The notes beneath the pieces were generated by a model. It did no database searches. It saw nothing but the letters and a program-made list of their open reading frames with translations, and had not been told where the DNA came from. 64,000 nucleotides of DNA, from positions 1 to 64,000 of the forward strand of contig JAJPHM010000025.1 of assembly GCA_021325295.1 (NCBI GenBank), given 5' to 3'. The DNA comes from Nitrososphaeraceae archaeon (GTDB lineage: Archaea > Thermoproteota > Nitrososphaeria > Nitrososphaerales > Nitrososphaeraceae). The translations under genes were made by a program, and so were the position numbers. Shown in pieces: positions 1 through 7,631 of this stretch. How positions within the stretch are numbered: position 1 is the stretch's first letter; every line of letters begins with the position of its first letter.

Positions 1-2
1 AG

Positions 3-167
3 ATATGTGAGATATTCATAAAGTGGGACGGACTGTGGTGTCCATGCTGTGGCTATAGGTTAAGGACAAAGCCCAGAAACCTAAAGTACAAGGCAAAGCT
101 GAGGGCTGGAGTTCCAAGTAAGAGAATTTCAGTGCAGGCCGTTATTCCAAAGCTTCGCGCAGACTAG
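3..167 (+). CDS. Partial zinc-ribbon-like protein (5' end outside window)
   Basis: An open frame enters from the left edge and stops at TAG 165-167, giving about 54 C-terminal residues. The visible part begins with a Cys, then reads WCPCCGYRLR followed by a Lys/Arg-rich tail (KPRNLKYKAKLR). The CPCC knuckle with a basic tail suggests half of a zinc-binding nucleic-acid-associated module; this is inference from the motif only. The end overlaps the 3' end of the convergent gene on the minus strand by 26 bases. The true length and start cannot be seen here. Confidence 0.55.
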   Translation: MCEIFIKWDGLWCPCCGYRLRTKPRNLKYKAKLRAGVPSKRISVQAVIPKLRAD

Positions 168-1062
168 TGCTGTCAGCGCTCAAAATATCTTTTGAACACA
201 TGTGCAGAGACTTTCCTAGCCTCTGCATGCTCTCGACATCACTTGCAAGATCCATTGTCACCCGGATTAGGTTTGAATATCCTGCCAGAAACGATCCGGC
301 CCTGCCAGCCAGCAGGTCTGTTGCTACCCTTCCAGTATAATAATAGCAGTCAGAGAGCATGCCATTCGTAAGAAGATATTGAATCTTTGACATAACAATT
401 GACCTATCATACCCAAAGTCAAGCTCCATCAACCCCTTGAGTGACCTCTGTATGGCAGGTCTTGTAGCTCTCTCTGCTCCAATGCATTCAAGCGCAGCAT
501 TGACTCCTTCAGACAACGCTTGCCGCTTCATGGATACTTGGCGAATTTGTTGCAGCTCATGCAACGGCATAGGCCAACTTCCAGAGAGCATAAGCACTCC
601 CCGGAGAAATTGGTATGCGCAGAACTTTAGCCACATAGAAGAGAGGATTGGATGCCGAGGGCTGGCTTCCAACGATCTTTCATGGTGGAATAATGAACCT
701 ATAATAGCCTTTTTGCCAAGGGCATAAAGTCTTTTTTCGCGCCTGTCTTTTGTCTTTGCGACCATAGACGAAATGGCAAAATCATCTCTGTCCCGAAGGC
801 AGATTATATTGCCCATCTCGATATCGAAACTAAACCCTGTGCGAATGGTATTTGGAAGATAAACAAGCTCTAAAGTATGACCATCTACATCTAGAACCTG
901 ATTTGCTTTGTAGCCTGCATTAGCGTCAAAGGCTGCAATATCGTATTCACAGCAATCAAGGGAAGCACCATCAACTGCTCTGCAGCCGATCAACGCCACA
1001 GGAACGGGCAGATTGGTGTCGATATAATTCTTGATGGCCTCAGGTATTGCAGTAGAAGTCAT
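142..1062 (-). CDS. Hypothetical protein, possible nucleotidyltransferase-like N-terminus
   Basis: A 306-residue soluble protein without signal peptide or membrane segment. I do not recognise the family with certainty. The N-terminal part (about residues 20-50) has the spacing of a nucleotidyltransferase fold, a hydrophobic strand ending GCR followed by CEYDIAAFD, which resembles the G-S/x-D-x-D pattern of that superfamily, but the catalytic pattern is not clean, so the activity is doubtful. The middle and C-terminal parts are helical and rich in Arg, Leu and Ser. It stands alone, convergent with the partial gene at the left edge and divergent from the nucleotide-sugar dehydrogenase. Long codon-biased frame supports a real gene. 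Confidence 0.7.
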   Translation of the reverse strand: MTSTAIPEAIKNYIDTNLPVPVALIGCRAVDGASLDCCEYDIAAFDANAGYKANQVLDVDGHTLELVYLPNTIRTGFSFDIEMGNIICLRDRDDFAISSMVAKTKDRREKRLYALGKKAIIGSLFHHERSLEASPRHPILSSMWLKFCAYQFLRGVLMLSGSWPMPLHELQQIRQVSMKRQALSEGVNAALECIGAERATRPAIQRSLKGLMELDFGYDRSIVMSKIQYLLTNGMLSDCYYYTGRVATDLLAGRAGSFLAGYSNLIRVTMDLASDVESMQRLGKSLHMCSKDILSADSTSLREALE

Positions 1063-1331
1063 GCTGTGACCTTGACAGAATTTCGCATGACATGCATTAA
1101 AGGTATCGCCTCACATCTGGCTTTACCCTATCTTGTAACATATGTATTGTTTGAATATTTGCAGCCGATGGATTGGAAATGTGTGACTTTCTTTTTGATG
1201 AGTCTATCAATAATAGCAGGTCTGGTTGTTTTGCCTTGACCAGCGTATTATTCTTCCTGCCAGCAGTGAAGAAAGGAAAGAAGCCAAACTAAACTAAACT
1301 ACTAATATGCCGAACGCGGCTAAATCAGTGT

Positions 1332-2711
1332 TTGAATAATAACGGCAGGCTCACAAGGGCCACACTGGCAAAAAAAATCAAGTCAGGTGAGGCCAAAGTT
1401 GCAGTTTACGGTCTGGGCCATGTCGGGTCTCCATTGTCAGCAGTATGGCTCAGAGCAGGCGCTCATGTAATAGGTGTAGACAAATCCCCTCTGGTGCTTG
1501 AGAACGCAAGGAAAGGAAGAACCCACATCCCGGAACCTGGCGTAAATGAGGCATTCAAGCTAGGCCTGAAGGAGAAGCGCTTCTCAGTTTACGAAGATCC
1601 CGTCAGAGCCTCTCGTGACTCTAGGTTCAAGTTAATCTGTGTTCCGGTTCTTGCCTTTGGCGGATCTTCGGCAGATCTTGCTGCAGTCAAGGATGTGGCA
1701 TCTGCGATAGGAAATGGGCTCAAGCCTGGCGATACCGTGTCTCTTAATCCAAGCGTTCCTCCCGGGACATCAGAAGATGTGGTCGTCCCGATTCTAGAAA
1801 ATGCAAGCGGCCTGAAGGTAGAAAATGACTTTTACATGCTCTACAACCCCGAAAGGATCTACGAGGGTAGAGCCATAGAAGACATTGAGCAAAGATACCC
1901 TGCAGTTGTCGCAGGGGCCGGGCCGAATAGCGCCAGCATGGGGACAATCTTTTATTCGCTCGTTTCAAAGAAAGGAGTGCTGACTGTCAGCAGTATGCGG
2001 ACTGCAGAGACTGAGAAGCTCCTTGAGGGAGTGTACAGAGATGTAAATATTGCACTTGCAAATGAAATGGCAAAGTTTTGTGAACGGATTGGGGTGGATT
2101 TTTGGGAGGCCCGTGATGCGGCAAATTCCCAGCCTTTCTGTCACATTCACAGGCCCGGTGCAGGAGTGGGAGGTGCCTGCATACCGGTATACCCGCAGTT
2201 TATTCTTTATGCGGCAGATATGCTCAAGGTGGATTGCAACATAACCAGACTCAGTCGCAACGTAAATGATTCGATGCCCGCATATGTAGTAGAGCAGGCA
2301 GCAAAAATGCTTGACGGCAAGGACAACCTTGCAGGGGCAACAGTTACACTGCTTGGACTGGCGTTCAGGGGCGGCGTGTCGGATACCCGGCTTTCTCCTA
2401 CGTACAAGGTTATAGAGGAGCTAAAAAAGATCAAAGTAAAACACATTCGCGTCCATGATCCGCTGGTAACAAATGACAGAGACCTTCCCAGTGATGTTCT
2501 GCTTACGTCTGACTTGGCGGATGCCGTCAAGGGTGCGGATCTGGTAATTTTAATAGCTGATCATCCTGAGTATCGCAATCTTGACTCTACCAAGCTTGGA
2601 GATGCGGCAGTTTACGATGGCCGAGGAATCCTTGATCCATCAAAGTTTGGGCTCAGATTTGGATCCATAGGCAGAGGCCAGAGTACACGCACTGCTTTAA
2701 GCAGAGGCTAA
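1332..2711 (+). CDS. Nucleotide-sugar dehydrogenase (UDP-ManNAc/UDP-glucose dehydrogenase family)
   Basis: NAD-dependent four-electron oxidation of a UDP-sugar to the uronic acid, feeding surface glycan or exopolysaccharide synthesis. The 459-residue length fits the UDP-glucose/UDP-N-acetylmannosamine dehydrogenase family. The N-terminal Rossmann fold carries GLGHVG at residues 27-32; a conserved Lys lies in TEKLLEG (K229); the catalytic Cys is C283 in GVGGACIP; the C-terminal UDP-binding Rossmann-like domain follows from about residue 330. The start is a TTG at 1332. Which sugar is used cannot be told; the closest pattern is the WecC-like group. It is a single-gene unit with tRNA-Pro downstream on the other strand. 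Cytoplasmic. Confidence 0.9.
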   Translation: MNNNGRLTRATLAKKIKSGEAKVAVYGLGHVGSPLSAVWLRAGAHVIGVDKSPLVLENARKGRTHIPEPGVNEAFKLGLKEKRFSVYEDPVRASRDSRFKLICVPVLAFGGSSADLAAVKDVASAIGNGLKPGDTVSLNPSVPPGTSEDVVVPILENASGLKVENDFYMLYNPERIYEGRAIEDIEQRYPAVVAGAGPNSASMGTIFYSLVSKKGVLTVSSMRTAETEKLLEGVYRDVNIALANEMAKFCERIGVDFWEARDAANSQPFCHIHRPGAGVGGACIPVYPQFILYAADMLKVDCNITRLSRNVNDSMPAYVVEQAAKMLDGKDNLAGATVTLLGLAFRGGVSDTRLSPTYKVIEELKKIKVKHIRVHDPLVTNDRDLPSDVLLTSDLADAVKGADLVILIADHPEYRNLDSTKLGDAAVYDGRGILDPSKFGLRFGSIGRGQSTRTALSRG

Positions 2712-2861
2712 TAATTTTGACTTTGACTCTGCTTTTGCTTTTAACCTAATAAAGACAGGCGACAGGACACAAGATCAAATGGCCGGCTGGCTCTCTGCCT
2801 TCTCTTGGTGTGGCTTATCATCACAAGCAAGTAAAACGGGGAGTCTTCAGGCGATAGATAG

Positions 2862-2935
2862 TGGGGTCGGCCGGATTTGAACCAGCGGCCTCCAGCGCCC
2901 AAGGCTGGCATCATACCAAGCTAGACAACGACCCC
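2862..2935 (-). tRNA. tRNA-Pro (anticodon UGG), no intron
   Basis: On the minus strand the 7-bp acceptor stem GGGGTCG/CGACCCC closes the cloverleaf, with discriminator A at 2862. The anticodon stem CCAGC/GCTGG encloses the loop CTTGGGC, giving anticodon TGG. The T arm is GCTGG-TTCAAAT-CCGGC. No intron is present and CCA is not encoded. It lies between two convergent protein genes. Confidence 0.93.
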
Positions 2936-3012
2936 GGCAAAAACTGCATTGACCACTGTTCGTCAGTACCATTTTAACCTAATGAGCATAGTTTGCTTTT
3001 GCAAGAATTAAA

Positions 3013-5148
3013 TCAATGAATAAATTGGAAGCGAGTTCTTTTACTTCTGTGCAGCTTGCCAAAAATAGGTAAAGGATATCCGCAGTTTTTGCAACGATTG
3101 TGAACATCAAGGTTCCAAGCTCCAATGTTGTAGCCAAATCGCTCTATTGCAATGCTGTTGCATTCCGGACAATATGTGTGTTCAAGGCGATGACCGGGTA
3201 CATTGCCCAAGTAAGCGAACCTCAGCCCTTCTTGCTTTGCTATAGCATGGTGTTTTTCAAGAGTCTCTATTGGAGTATTGTCAAACTCCATCATTTTGTA
3301 GTCAGGATGGAATCTCAAAAAGTGAATTGGCGTGTCAGGTCCAAGCTCGTCATATACGAACTTGCAGAGTCTCCGTGCAGAGTCGAGGTCGTCTCCTACC
3401 TTGGGCACTACAAGGTCTGTGATCTCGATATGGATCTTTGTCCTGTCCCTGATTTCCTTGAGTGTCTGGAAAATTGGGTCGGCGCTTGGTATGCCTATAT
3501 ACCTTCTGACAAACTCTTGCTTGCCACTTCCCTTGAAATCGATTGTTATGCAATCCAGAAATTTGTCCATCAAACCTACAGATTCGACCGTATCGTATCC
3601 GTTGGATACAAAGATATTGAACAATCCTTTCTTGTGAGCCTCTATTCCACAATCTTTGGCAAACTCGATGAAAATAGAAGGCTCGTTGTATGTATATGCA
3701 ATTCCGTGTGCGCCGTAGCTTGCAGCTGTTTGGACAACATCCTGAGGAGTCATTTCAACCCCTTCGACTTTTCGCCGCTGGGAAATATCATAATTCTGAC
3801 AATATTGGCAATTGTGGACCAAAATCCCATCAGCTACATAGTTGTGGTTCGGAATGCATTCGATGCTGAAAACCTGTTCGTACCTTCCGATTGGCCTTAC
3901 TGACTTGACTTCAAGCCAAGCACGCTTATTCTTCCTTATTGCCGGTGTTATTCGTTCTATAACCAATGCCTTGACTTCCTCTGGATGGTTGTACAGGTAG
4001 CTACCAGAAATTCTCAAAACATCCCAGCCATTGAGCTTTAGCGTCTTGTCTCTAATGCTATCACTTTGTGCAACTTGATCAGAATTATAATGCCACCAGC
4101 CATCAACTTCAATATCGAGTCTTGATTCAGGTATCGCTGCGTCAGCTATATAGTAGGATTTTGAGCCGTCTACCTTTTGATCAACTTTTATTCTATATTC
4201 TGGCGCGTAGCCTGCTCCTATCTCCTCAAGGATCTTGTACAAAAGTCTCTGACTTTCTGATGGGTGTCTGTGAAGCCATACTTGAAGCCTTTCGATATTC
4301 CGATGCCAAGGATGATTTGGATCTGTCAAAAAGCGTGATTTGCTAGTTTCTGATACTTTCTTGGCTATTGCCGGATCTTTCATCGGGTTATTATTTAGCA
4401 TACGTTCCTTGATTGTGGCCATATGGCTGGCTGTCCATTTCAACCCCTTGGTGTAGCATTTACCTCTATGTGCATTCCAAGCTGAAAATCCCACGATTTT
4501 ATAGCCGCAAATTCCACAGCTAAATGAAGAATTCTTGATAGAATCATATCTTTTTGCCTTCCACTCAGCAGTGTTCTGGTACCATACTTTGAGAACGAGA
4601 TCGCCTTTTCTTAGCTGATTAAGTTGCCTCCAGCCTGACTGCGTCAGTACAGGATGCTCTTGAGTAGCATAAAAGTAGCCTTCGCCCCTGCTGCCGTACC
4701 TGACTTCGTAGATTTCAGCAATCCTTGTTCCGGTATGGGTTACAATTGATGGGACAATCTTGAAAGAGTTGTCTTCAATTTCGTATGACCAAAGCGAATC
4801 TCCTGGTGTGATTTCTTCAACATTGCGCTCAGTGCCATTTGCCATTAAAATTTTGGCTCCCTTTGGATGGCACAACCAGTTACAGCCGGTCGTGGAAATT
4901 GAGAATATTTCGGTTCCAGGCCTATAGTGTGTAACTGGCTTTTTCTCGATCGGGTCAACGTGTCCTGCAATGACCCTTCCATAAACAAACAGCTGGAGCC
5001 TGTTGTTCACTACACCCCTAACTCCACACAGGCCCGATTTTCCCTCAGGTATCTCGCATAATCTTGCGCAGGCAGTGCATTTTACCCTGCCATTTGGAAG
5101 AGAAACAAAAAGCTCTGCCTCCTTACCTATTGGGTAGTTGGCTTGCAC
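3013..5148 (-). CDS. AmrS-like radical SAM enzyme interrupted by an intein
   Basis: A 711-residue precursor of a COG1180-type (AmmeMemoRadiSam/AmrS, pyruvate-formate-lyase-activating-like) radical SAM protein. The N-extein (1-92) begins with a Cys-rich segment (C24, C27, C31, C41) and the C-extein (447-711) has the TIM-barrel part and a C-terminal CPEC...CKNC zinc ribbon. The joined extein restores TGCNWLCQYCQN, the CxxxCxxC motif that binds the 4Fe-4S cluster and SAM; the intein sits just before the second Cys. Mature enzyme would be 357 residues, normal for the family. Without splicing the cluster cannot form. The substrate of archaeal members is not established here. Cytoplasmic, single gene. 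Confidence 0.9.
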   Translation of the reverse strand: MQANYPIGKEAELFVSLPNGRVKCTACARLCEIPEGKSGLCGVRGVVNNRLQLFVYGRVIAGHVDPIEKKPVTHYRPGTEIFSISTTGCNWLCHPKGAKILMANGTERNVEEITPGDSLWSYEIEDNSFKIVPSIVTHTGTRIAEIYEVRYGSRGEGYFYATQEHPVLTQSGWRQLNQLRKGDLVLKVWYQNTAEWKAKRYDSIKNSSFSCGICGYKIVGFSAWNAHRGKCYTKGLKWTASHMATIKERMLNNNPMKDPAIAKKVSETSKSRFLTDPNHPWHRNIERLQVWLHRHPSESQRLLYKILEEIGAGYAPEYRIKVDQKVDGSKSYYIADAAIPESRLDIEVDGWWHYNSDQVAQSDSIRDKTLKLNGWDVLRISGSYLYNHPEEVKALVIERITPAIRKNKRAWLEVKSVRPIGRYEQVFSIECIPNHNYVADGILVHNCQYCQNYDISQRRKVEGVEMTPQDVVQTAASYGAHGIAYTYNEPSIFIEFAKDCGIEAHKKGLFNIFVSNGYDTVESVGLMDKFLDCITIDFKGSGKQEFVRRYIGIPSADPIFQTLKEIRDRTKIHIEITDLVVPKVGDDLDSARRLCKFVYDELGPDTPIHFLRFHPDYKMMEFDNTPIETLEKHHAIAKQEGLRFAYLGNVPGHRLEHTYCPECNSIAIERFGYNIGAWNLDVHNRCKNCGYPLPIFGKLHRSKRTRFQFIH
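3811..4872 (-). mobile_element. Intein with NUMOD3-like and Vsr/DUF559-like endonuclease modules
   Basis: A 354-residue intein, residues 93-446 of the precursor. Splicing motifs look intact: Cys at position 1 (C93), the block B motif TQEHP (about residues 162-166), C-terminal VHN with penultimate His445 and Asn446, and Cys447 as the +1 residue. Between the splicing halves lie a C2HC zinc-finger-like segment (CGIC at 211-214, then H228 and C231), a NUMOD3-like DNA-binding motif (NNPMKDP, 253-259), and a nuclease-like domain at about 295-400 with IADAAIP, IEVDGWWHY and GWDVLRI, the pattern of DUF559/Vsr-type PD-(D/E)xK-related nucleases. There is no LAGLIDADG motif. The domain naming is by motif reading; splicing and homing are inferred. 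Confidence 0.88.
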
Positions 5149-5263
5149 GACAATTATCGGCGGAATCGACTTATAAGAATATGGTCCTGCACGCCTACAG
5201 TCAGATTCAAGAAACGAACTAGGCCGATTGCTACTATTGTTATTGTTACCATTATTATCCGTC

Positions 5264-5821
5264 TTACTCTATCAGGCTAACTTCGATCTCATTTGACTTT
5301 GCAGTAATCTTGGTAGGCTCTGTGTATGCATGCCTTCCCCACCACACCCGTATATCAGCATAAAGCTTGTTGGTGCCCCTCTTTAGCCTGCTGCCATCGA
5401 GCTCGATGACTTTGTTTACGTCAAATAGCAGTGCCTTAGCTTCGTCAACTGCCAGGGGATAGAACGGCATATCGTCTTTGACAACCGACACCCATATCCT
5501 GTGTGGAATCTTTGGATTGCGCGTCCAAAAGAGCGGTGCCTTCCTTACAAATTTGGATTCAAGAATTTTTTTTCTGCCAGACTTTAACTCTATTTCAAAG
5601 CTAATTCGGAATACGTTGTCATGTTTGTTGTATGCTCTTTCCCAGTTCTTCTGATCAAATACTTCCCGGATAATTCCATCAATTTTGAAAGCCAGGCTCA
5701 ATGTCAGGGACTCGCTTGGCCTTATCCTGTCCTGTGATTTTGTAAGAACAGGATCGGCAATGAAACTATCTCCGGCCCTGCTGTCAGTCATCATCAGCAC
5801 AATACCTGTCAAGGGTATCAT
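5264..5821 (-). CDS. Hypothetical protein, likely beta-rich
   Basis: A 185-residue protein I do not recognise. It has alternating hydrophobic/charged strands, few helices, no Cys and no clear signal peptide; the first residues (MIPLTGIVLMM) are hydrophobic but short and the true start may be the internal Met11 (MTDSRAG). The middle has aromatic and basic residues (FWTRNPKIPHRIW). It may be a conserved lineage-specific protein; the function is unknown. It is divergent from rpoL, with only 36 bases between the two starts, so promoters must overlap. Codon use resembles the surrounding core genes. Confidence 0.7.
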   Translation of the reverse strand: MIPLTGIVLMMTDSRAGDSFIADPVLTKSQDRIRPSESLTLSLAFKIDGIIREVFDQKNWERAYNKHDNVFRISFEIELKSGRKKILESKFVRKAPLFWTRNPKIPHRIWVSVVKDDMPFYPLAVDEAKALLFDVNKVIELDGSRLKRGTNKLYADIRVWWGRHAYTEPTKITAKSNEIEVSLIE

Positions 5822-5857
5822 TTATATCCTCAATAAGTAGTTGTCTGTATTGCATTA

Positions 5858-6136
5858 ATGCTTGCTGAAGTATCTGATCTTAAAGATAATGAAGCTGAAC
5901 TGAAAATAAAGGAAGAGGATATTTCTATTCTTTACATCATCCAGCATGAGCTTTTGAAGGAAAAGAGCGTTGAATTTGCAGGGGTAATGCTTCAGCACCC
6001 TCTAACAAAAGAATACCTAGTCAGAGTAATGACCAAGAGAAAAGATCCAATAGAGGCAATCAAGGACGCATCAGTCTCGGCTGCTGAATATACCAAAGAA
6101 TTGTCCAGTCTGCTCAAGGCAGCTCTGAAAAAATAG
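5858..6136 (+). CDS. rpoL: DNA-directed RNA polymerase subunit L (Rpb11-like)
   Basis: A 92-residue small RNA polymerase subunit that forms the assembly platform with subunit D (the archaeal counterpart of the Rpb3/Rpb11 or bacterial alpha dimer). Length fits the family, and the central part shows the characteristic pattern: hydrophobic helix IQHELLKEKSVEFAGVMLQHPL followed by a strand (EYLVRVMTK) and the GxxPxEAI-like stretch DPIEAIKDA. The gene is followed after 22 bases by the TFS gene, so transcription factor and polymerase subunit are likely co-transcribed. Cytoplasmic. Confidence 0.9.
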   Translation: MLAEVSDLKDNEAELKIKEEDISILYIIQHELLKEKSVEFAGVMLQHPLTKEYLVRVMTKRKDPIEAIKDASVSAAEYTKELSSLLKAALKK

Positions 6137-6158
6137 AATCAGCAAGAGGCGTTCAGTT

Positions 6159-6503
6159 ATAAAGTTCTGTCCCAAGTGCGAAACCCGCATGAGACCAAGG
6201 CCTGACGATGAGACTATTCTATGCCCCAAATGCGGATTCAAATCTAAAAAAGATGATGATAAAAAGGCCGCCGCAATAGAAGGCGGCAAGCAGGCAAAGA
6301 AATCTTCTGCAAACGAGCCATCGCTCAAGGTAATGGATAACCAGGGTGGTCCGGATGCCTTACCTACAACCAACATTGAATGCCAGAAGTGCAAAAATAA
6401 TACGGCATTTTGGTGGATGCTGCAGACAAGATCTGCCGATGAGCCCACCACGCAATTTTACAGATGCACAAAGTGCGGTCATACATGGCGCAACTATGCG
6501 TAA
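6159..6503 (+). CDS. Transcription cleavage factor TFS, with no standard start codon
   Basis: Archaeal TFS stimulates RNA cleavage by backtracked RNA polymerase (TFIIS/Rpb9-like). Two zinc ribbons are visible: N-terminal CPKC...CPKC and C-terminal CQKC...CTKCGHTWR, with the acidic tip DE in RSADEPTT that reaches the polymerase active site. An ATG occurs only after the first CPKC (6189), which would destroy the N-terminal ribbon. Translating upstream gives IKFCPKCETRM from ATA at 6159, exactly where the family normally has MKFCPKC. Between the preceding in-frame TGA (6126) and 6189 there is no ATG, GTG or TTG. A purine-rich AAGAGG lies about 10 bases before the ATA. I choose 6159, giving 114 residues. 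Confidence 0.82.
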   Translation: MKFCPKCETRMRPRPDDETILCPKCGFKSKKDDDKKAAAIEGGKQAKKSSANEPSLKVMDNQGGPDALPTTNIECQKCKNNTAFWWMLQTRSADEPTTQFYRCTKCGHTWRNYA

Positions 6504-6705
6504 GCCAAGATGAGCAGGTCCAAAGCTTGACAATCTACCCATCATCTGTCGGCTAGTTAATTTAGTGATTGAGATTGGCATTATCCAGCAGCTAAATACT
6601 GGATAAGATCTTTTCTCTTCTGCACAACACACAGACTTTTGCTTGTTGGCATCGCAGACCGCGTAGCAATGTTAAAATCTGCTATGCAGGGCAAATCTGC
6701 TGATA

Positions 6706-7461
6706 ATGGTATTTATCGCCAGAACTAAGTCTCCAGAAGAGTGGAAAGCCATAGCTTCTGCAATCTCTACTCTTGTGGATGAAGCGACGTTTGAAGCTAC
6801 TGCAGAAGGCATCTCCTTCAGGGGAATGGACCCGTCACATATTGCTCTTATAGATATCCAGTGGCCAAACTTTGCATTTGAAAGATACGAGTGTGATACA
6901 GTAGTCAAGTTCGGCGTACGTATAGATGAATTTTCAAAGCTTATCAAAAGAGCAGACAAGAAGGACGCTCTTGAAATTACACTGGGTGAGGACCAGCGTA
7001 CTCTGCACATAAGAATTTCAAACGGATACAAGAGAGAATACAAGATGTTGTTGATAGAGAGCTCTGCCAGCTCTACTCCATTGCCCAAGCTTAGCTTCAA
7101 TTCAAAGATAGTCCTGACGCCTGGAGCATTTGACAAGGTTCTTTCTGACGTTCAGGTGGTCTCTGAATACATTTCAATTGATGCAAAATCCTCCAGAGTT
7201 GAATTCTCCGGAAGGGGAGATAGCGGCGACGCTAGCATTGCGCTTGAATCAGGAAGTGAGGGTCTGGAGGAGCTTGCTGTTCAGGAAGAGAGCAAGGCTA
7301 CCTACAGTCTGGACTACCTGTCCAAGATCACAAAAGCCATAAGTACAGCAGGAGGGTCTGTGGCTGTCGAATTTTCCAGCAAGATGCCTCTTCGGCTTGA
7401 ATTTAGAATTGCAAATGTCAACAGGATCCACTTTTACCTTGCGCCACGGGTTCAGGACTGA
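6706..7461 (+). CDS. pcn: DNA polymerase sliding clamp PCNA
   Basis: A 251-residue sliding clamp, normal length for archaeal PCNA, which encircles DNA and tethers replicative polymerase, FEN1 and ligase. The N-terminal strand-helix pattern (ARTKSPEEWKAIASAISTL), the SFRGMDPSHIALIDI segment and the C-terminal FYLAPRV are typical. There is one ATG candidate at 6706, preceded by an AT-poor stretch; no long leader is needed. It lies alone between TFS and aspartate kinase, both on the same strand, and could form a loose replication/transcription neighbourhood with rpoL-TFS. Confidence 0.95.
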   Translation: MVFIARTKSPEEWKAIASAISTLVDEATFEATAEGISFRGMDPSHIALIDIQWPNFAFERYECDTVVKFGVRIDEFSKLIKRADKKDALEITLGEDQRTLHIRISNGYKREYKMLLIESSASSTPLPKLSFNSKIVLTPGAFDKVLSDVQVVSEYISIDAKSSRVEFSGRGDSGDASIALESGSEGLEELAVQEESKATYSLDYLSKITKAISTAGGSVAVEFSSKMPLRLEFRIANVNRIHFYLAPRVQD

Positions 7462-7631
7462 ACCAAAGAGAGACAGAGATAGATCTAGATCTAGATGTTC
7501 AAGAAGGAAAAGGAATGTCTGGTCAAGTGCAGTCGGCCTGCAGGTTAGGTTCCCAATTACTTGCACATATATTATAATACAGAAGCGAAAAAAGCATTAA
7601 TTGAAGTCAAGACAACCTCAACTGGACTGCT

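Noticed and set aside
3100-3903. Plus-strand 267-codon open frame
   Set aside because: It is antisense to the radical SAM gene, whose protein has clear motifs; the plus frame has no recognisable family pattern.
7480-7500. GATCTAGATCTAGATG short tandem repeat after PCNA
   Set aside because: Only about two and a half short units; likely chance in a purine-rich 3' region.
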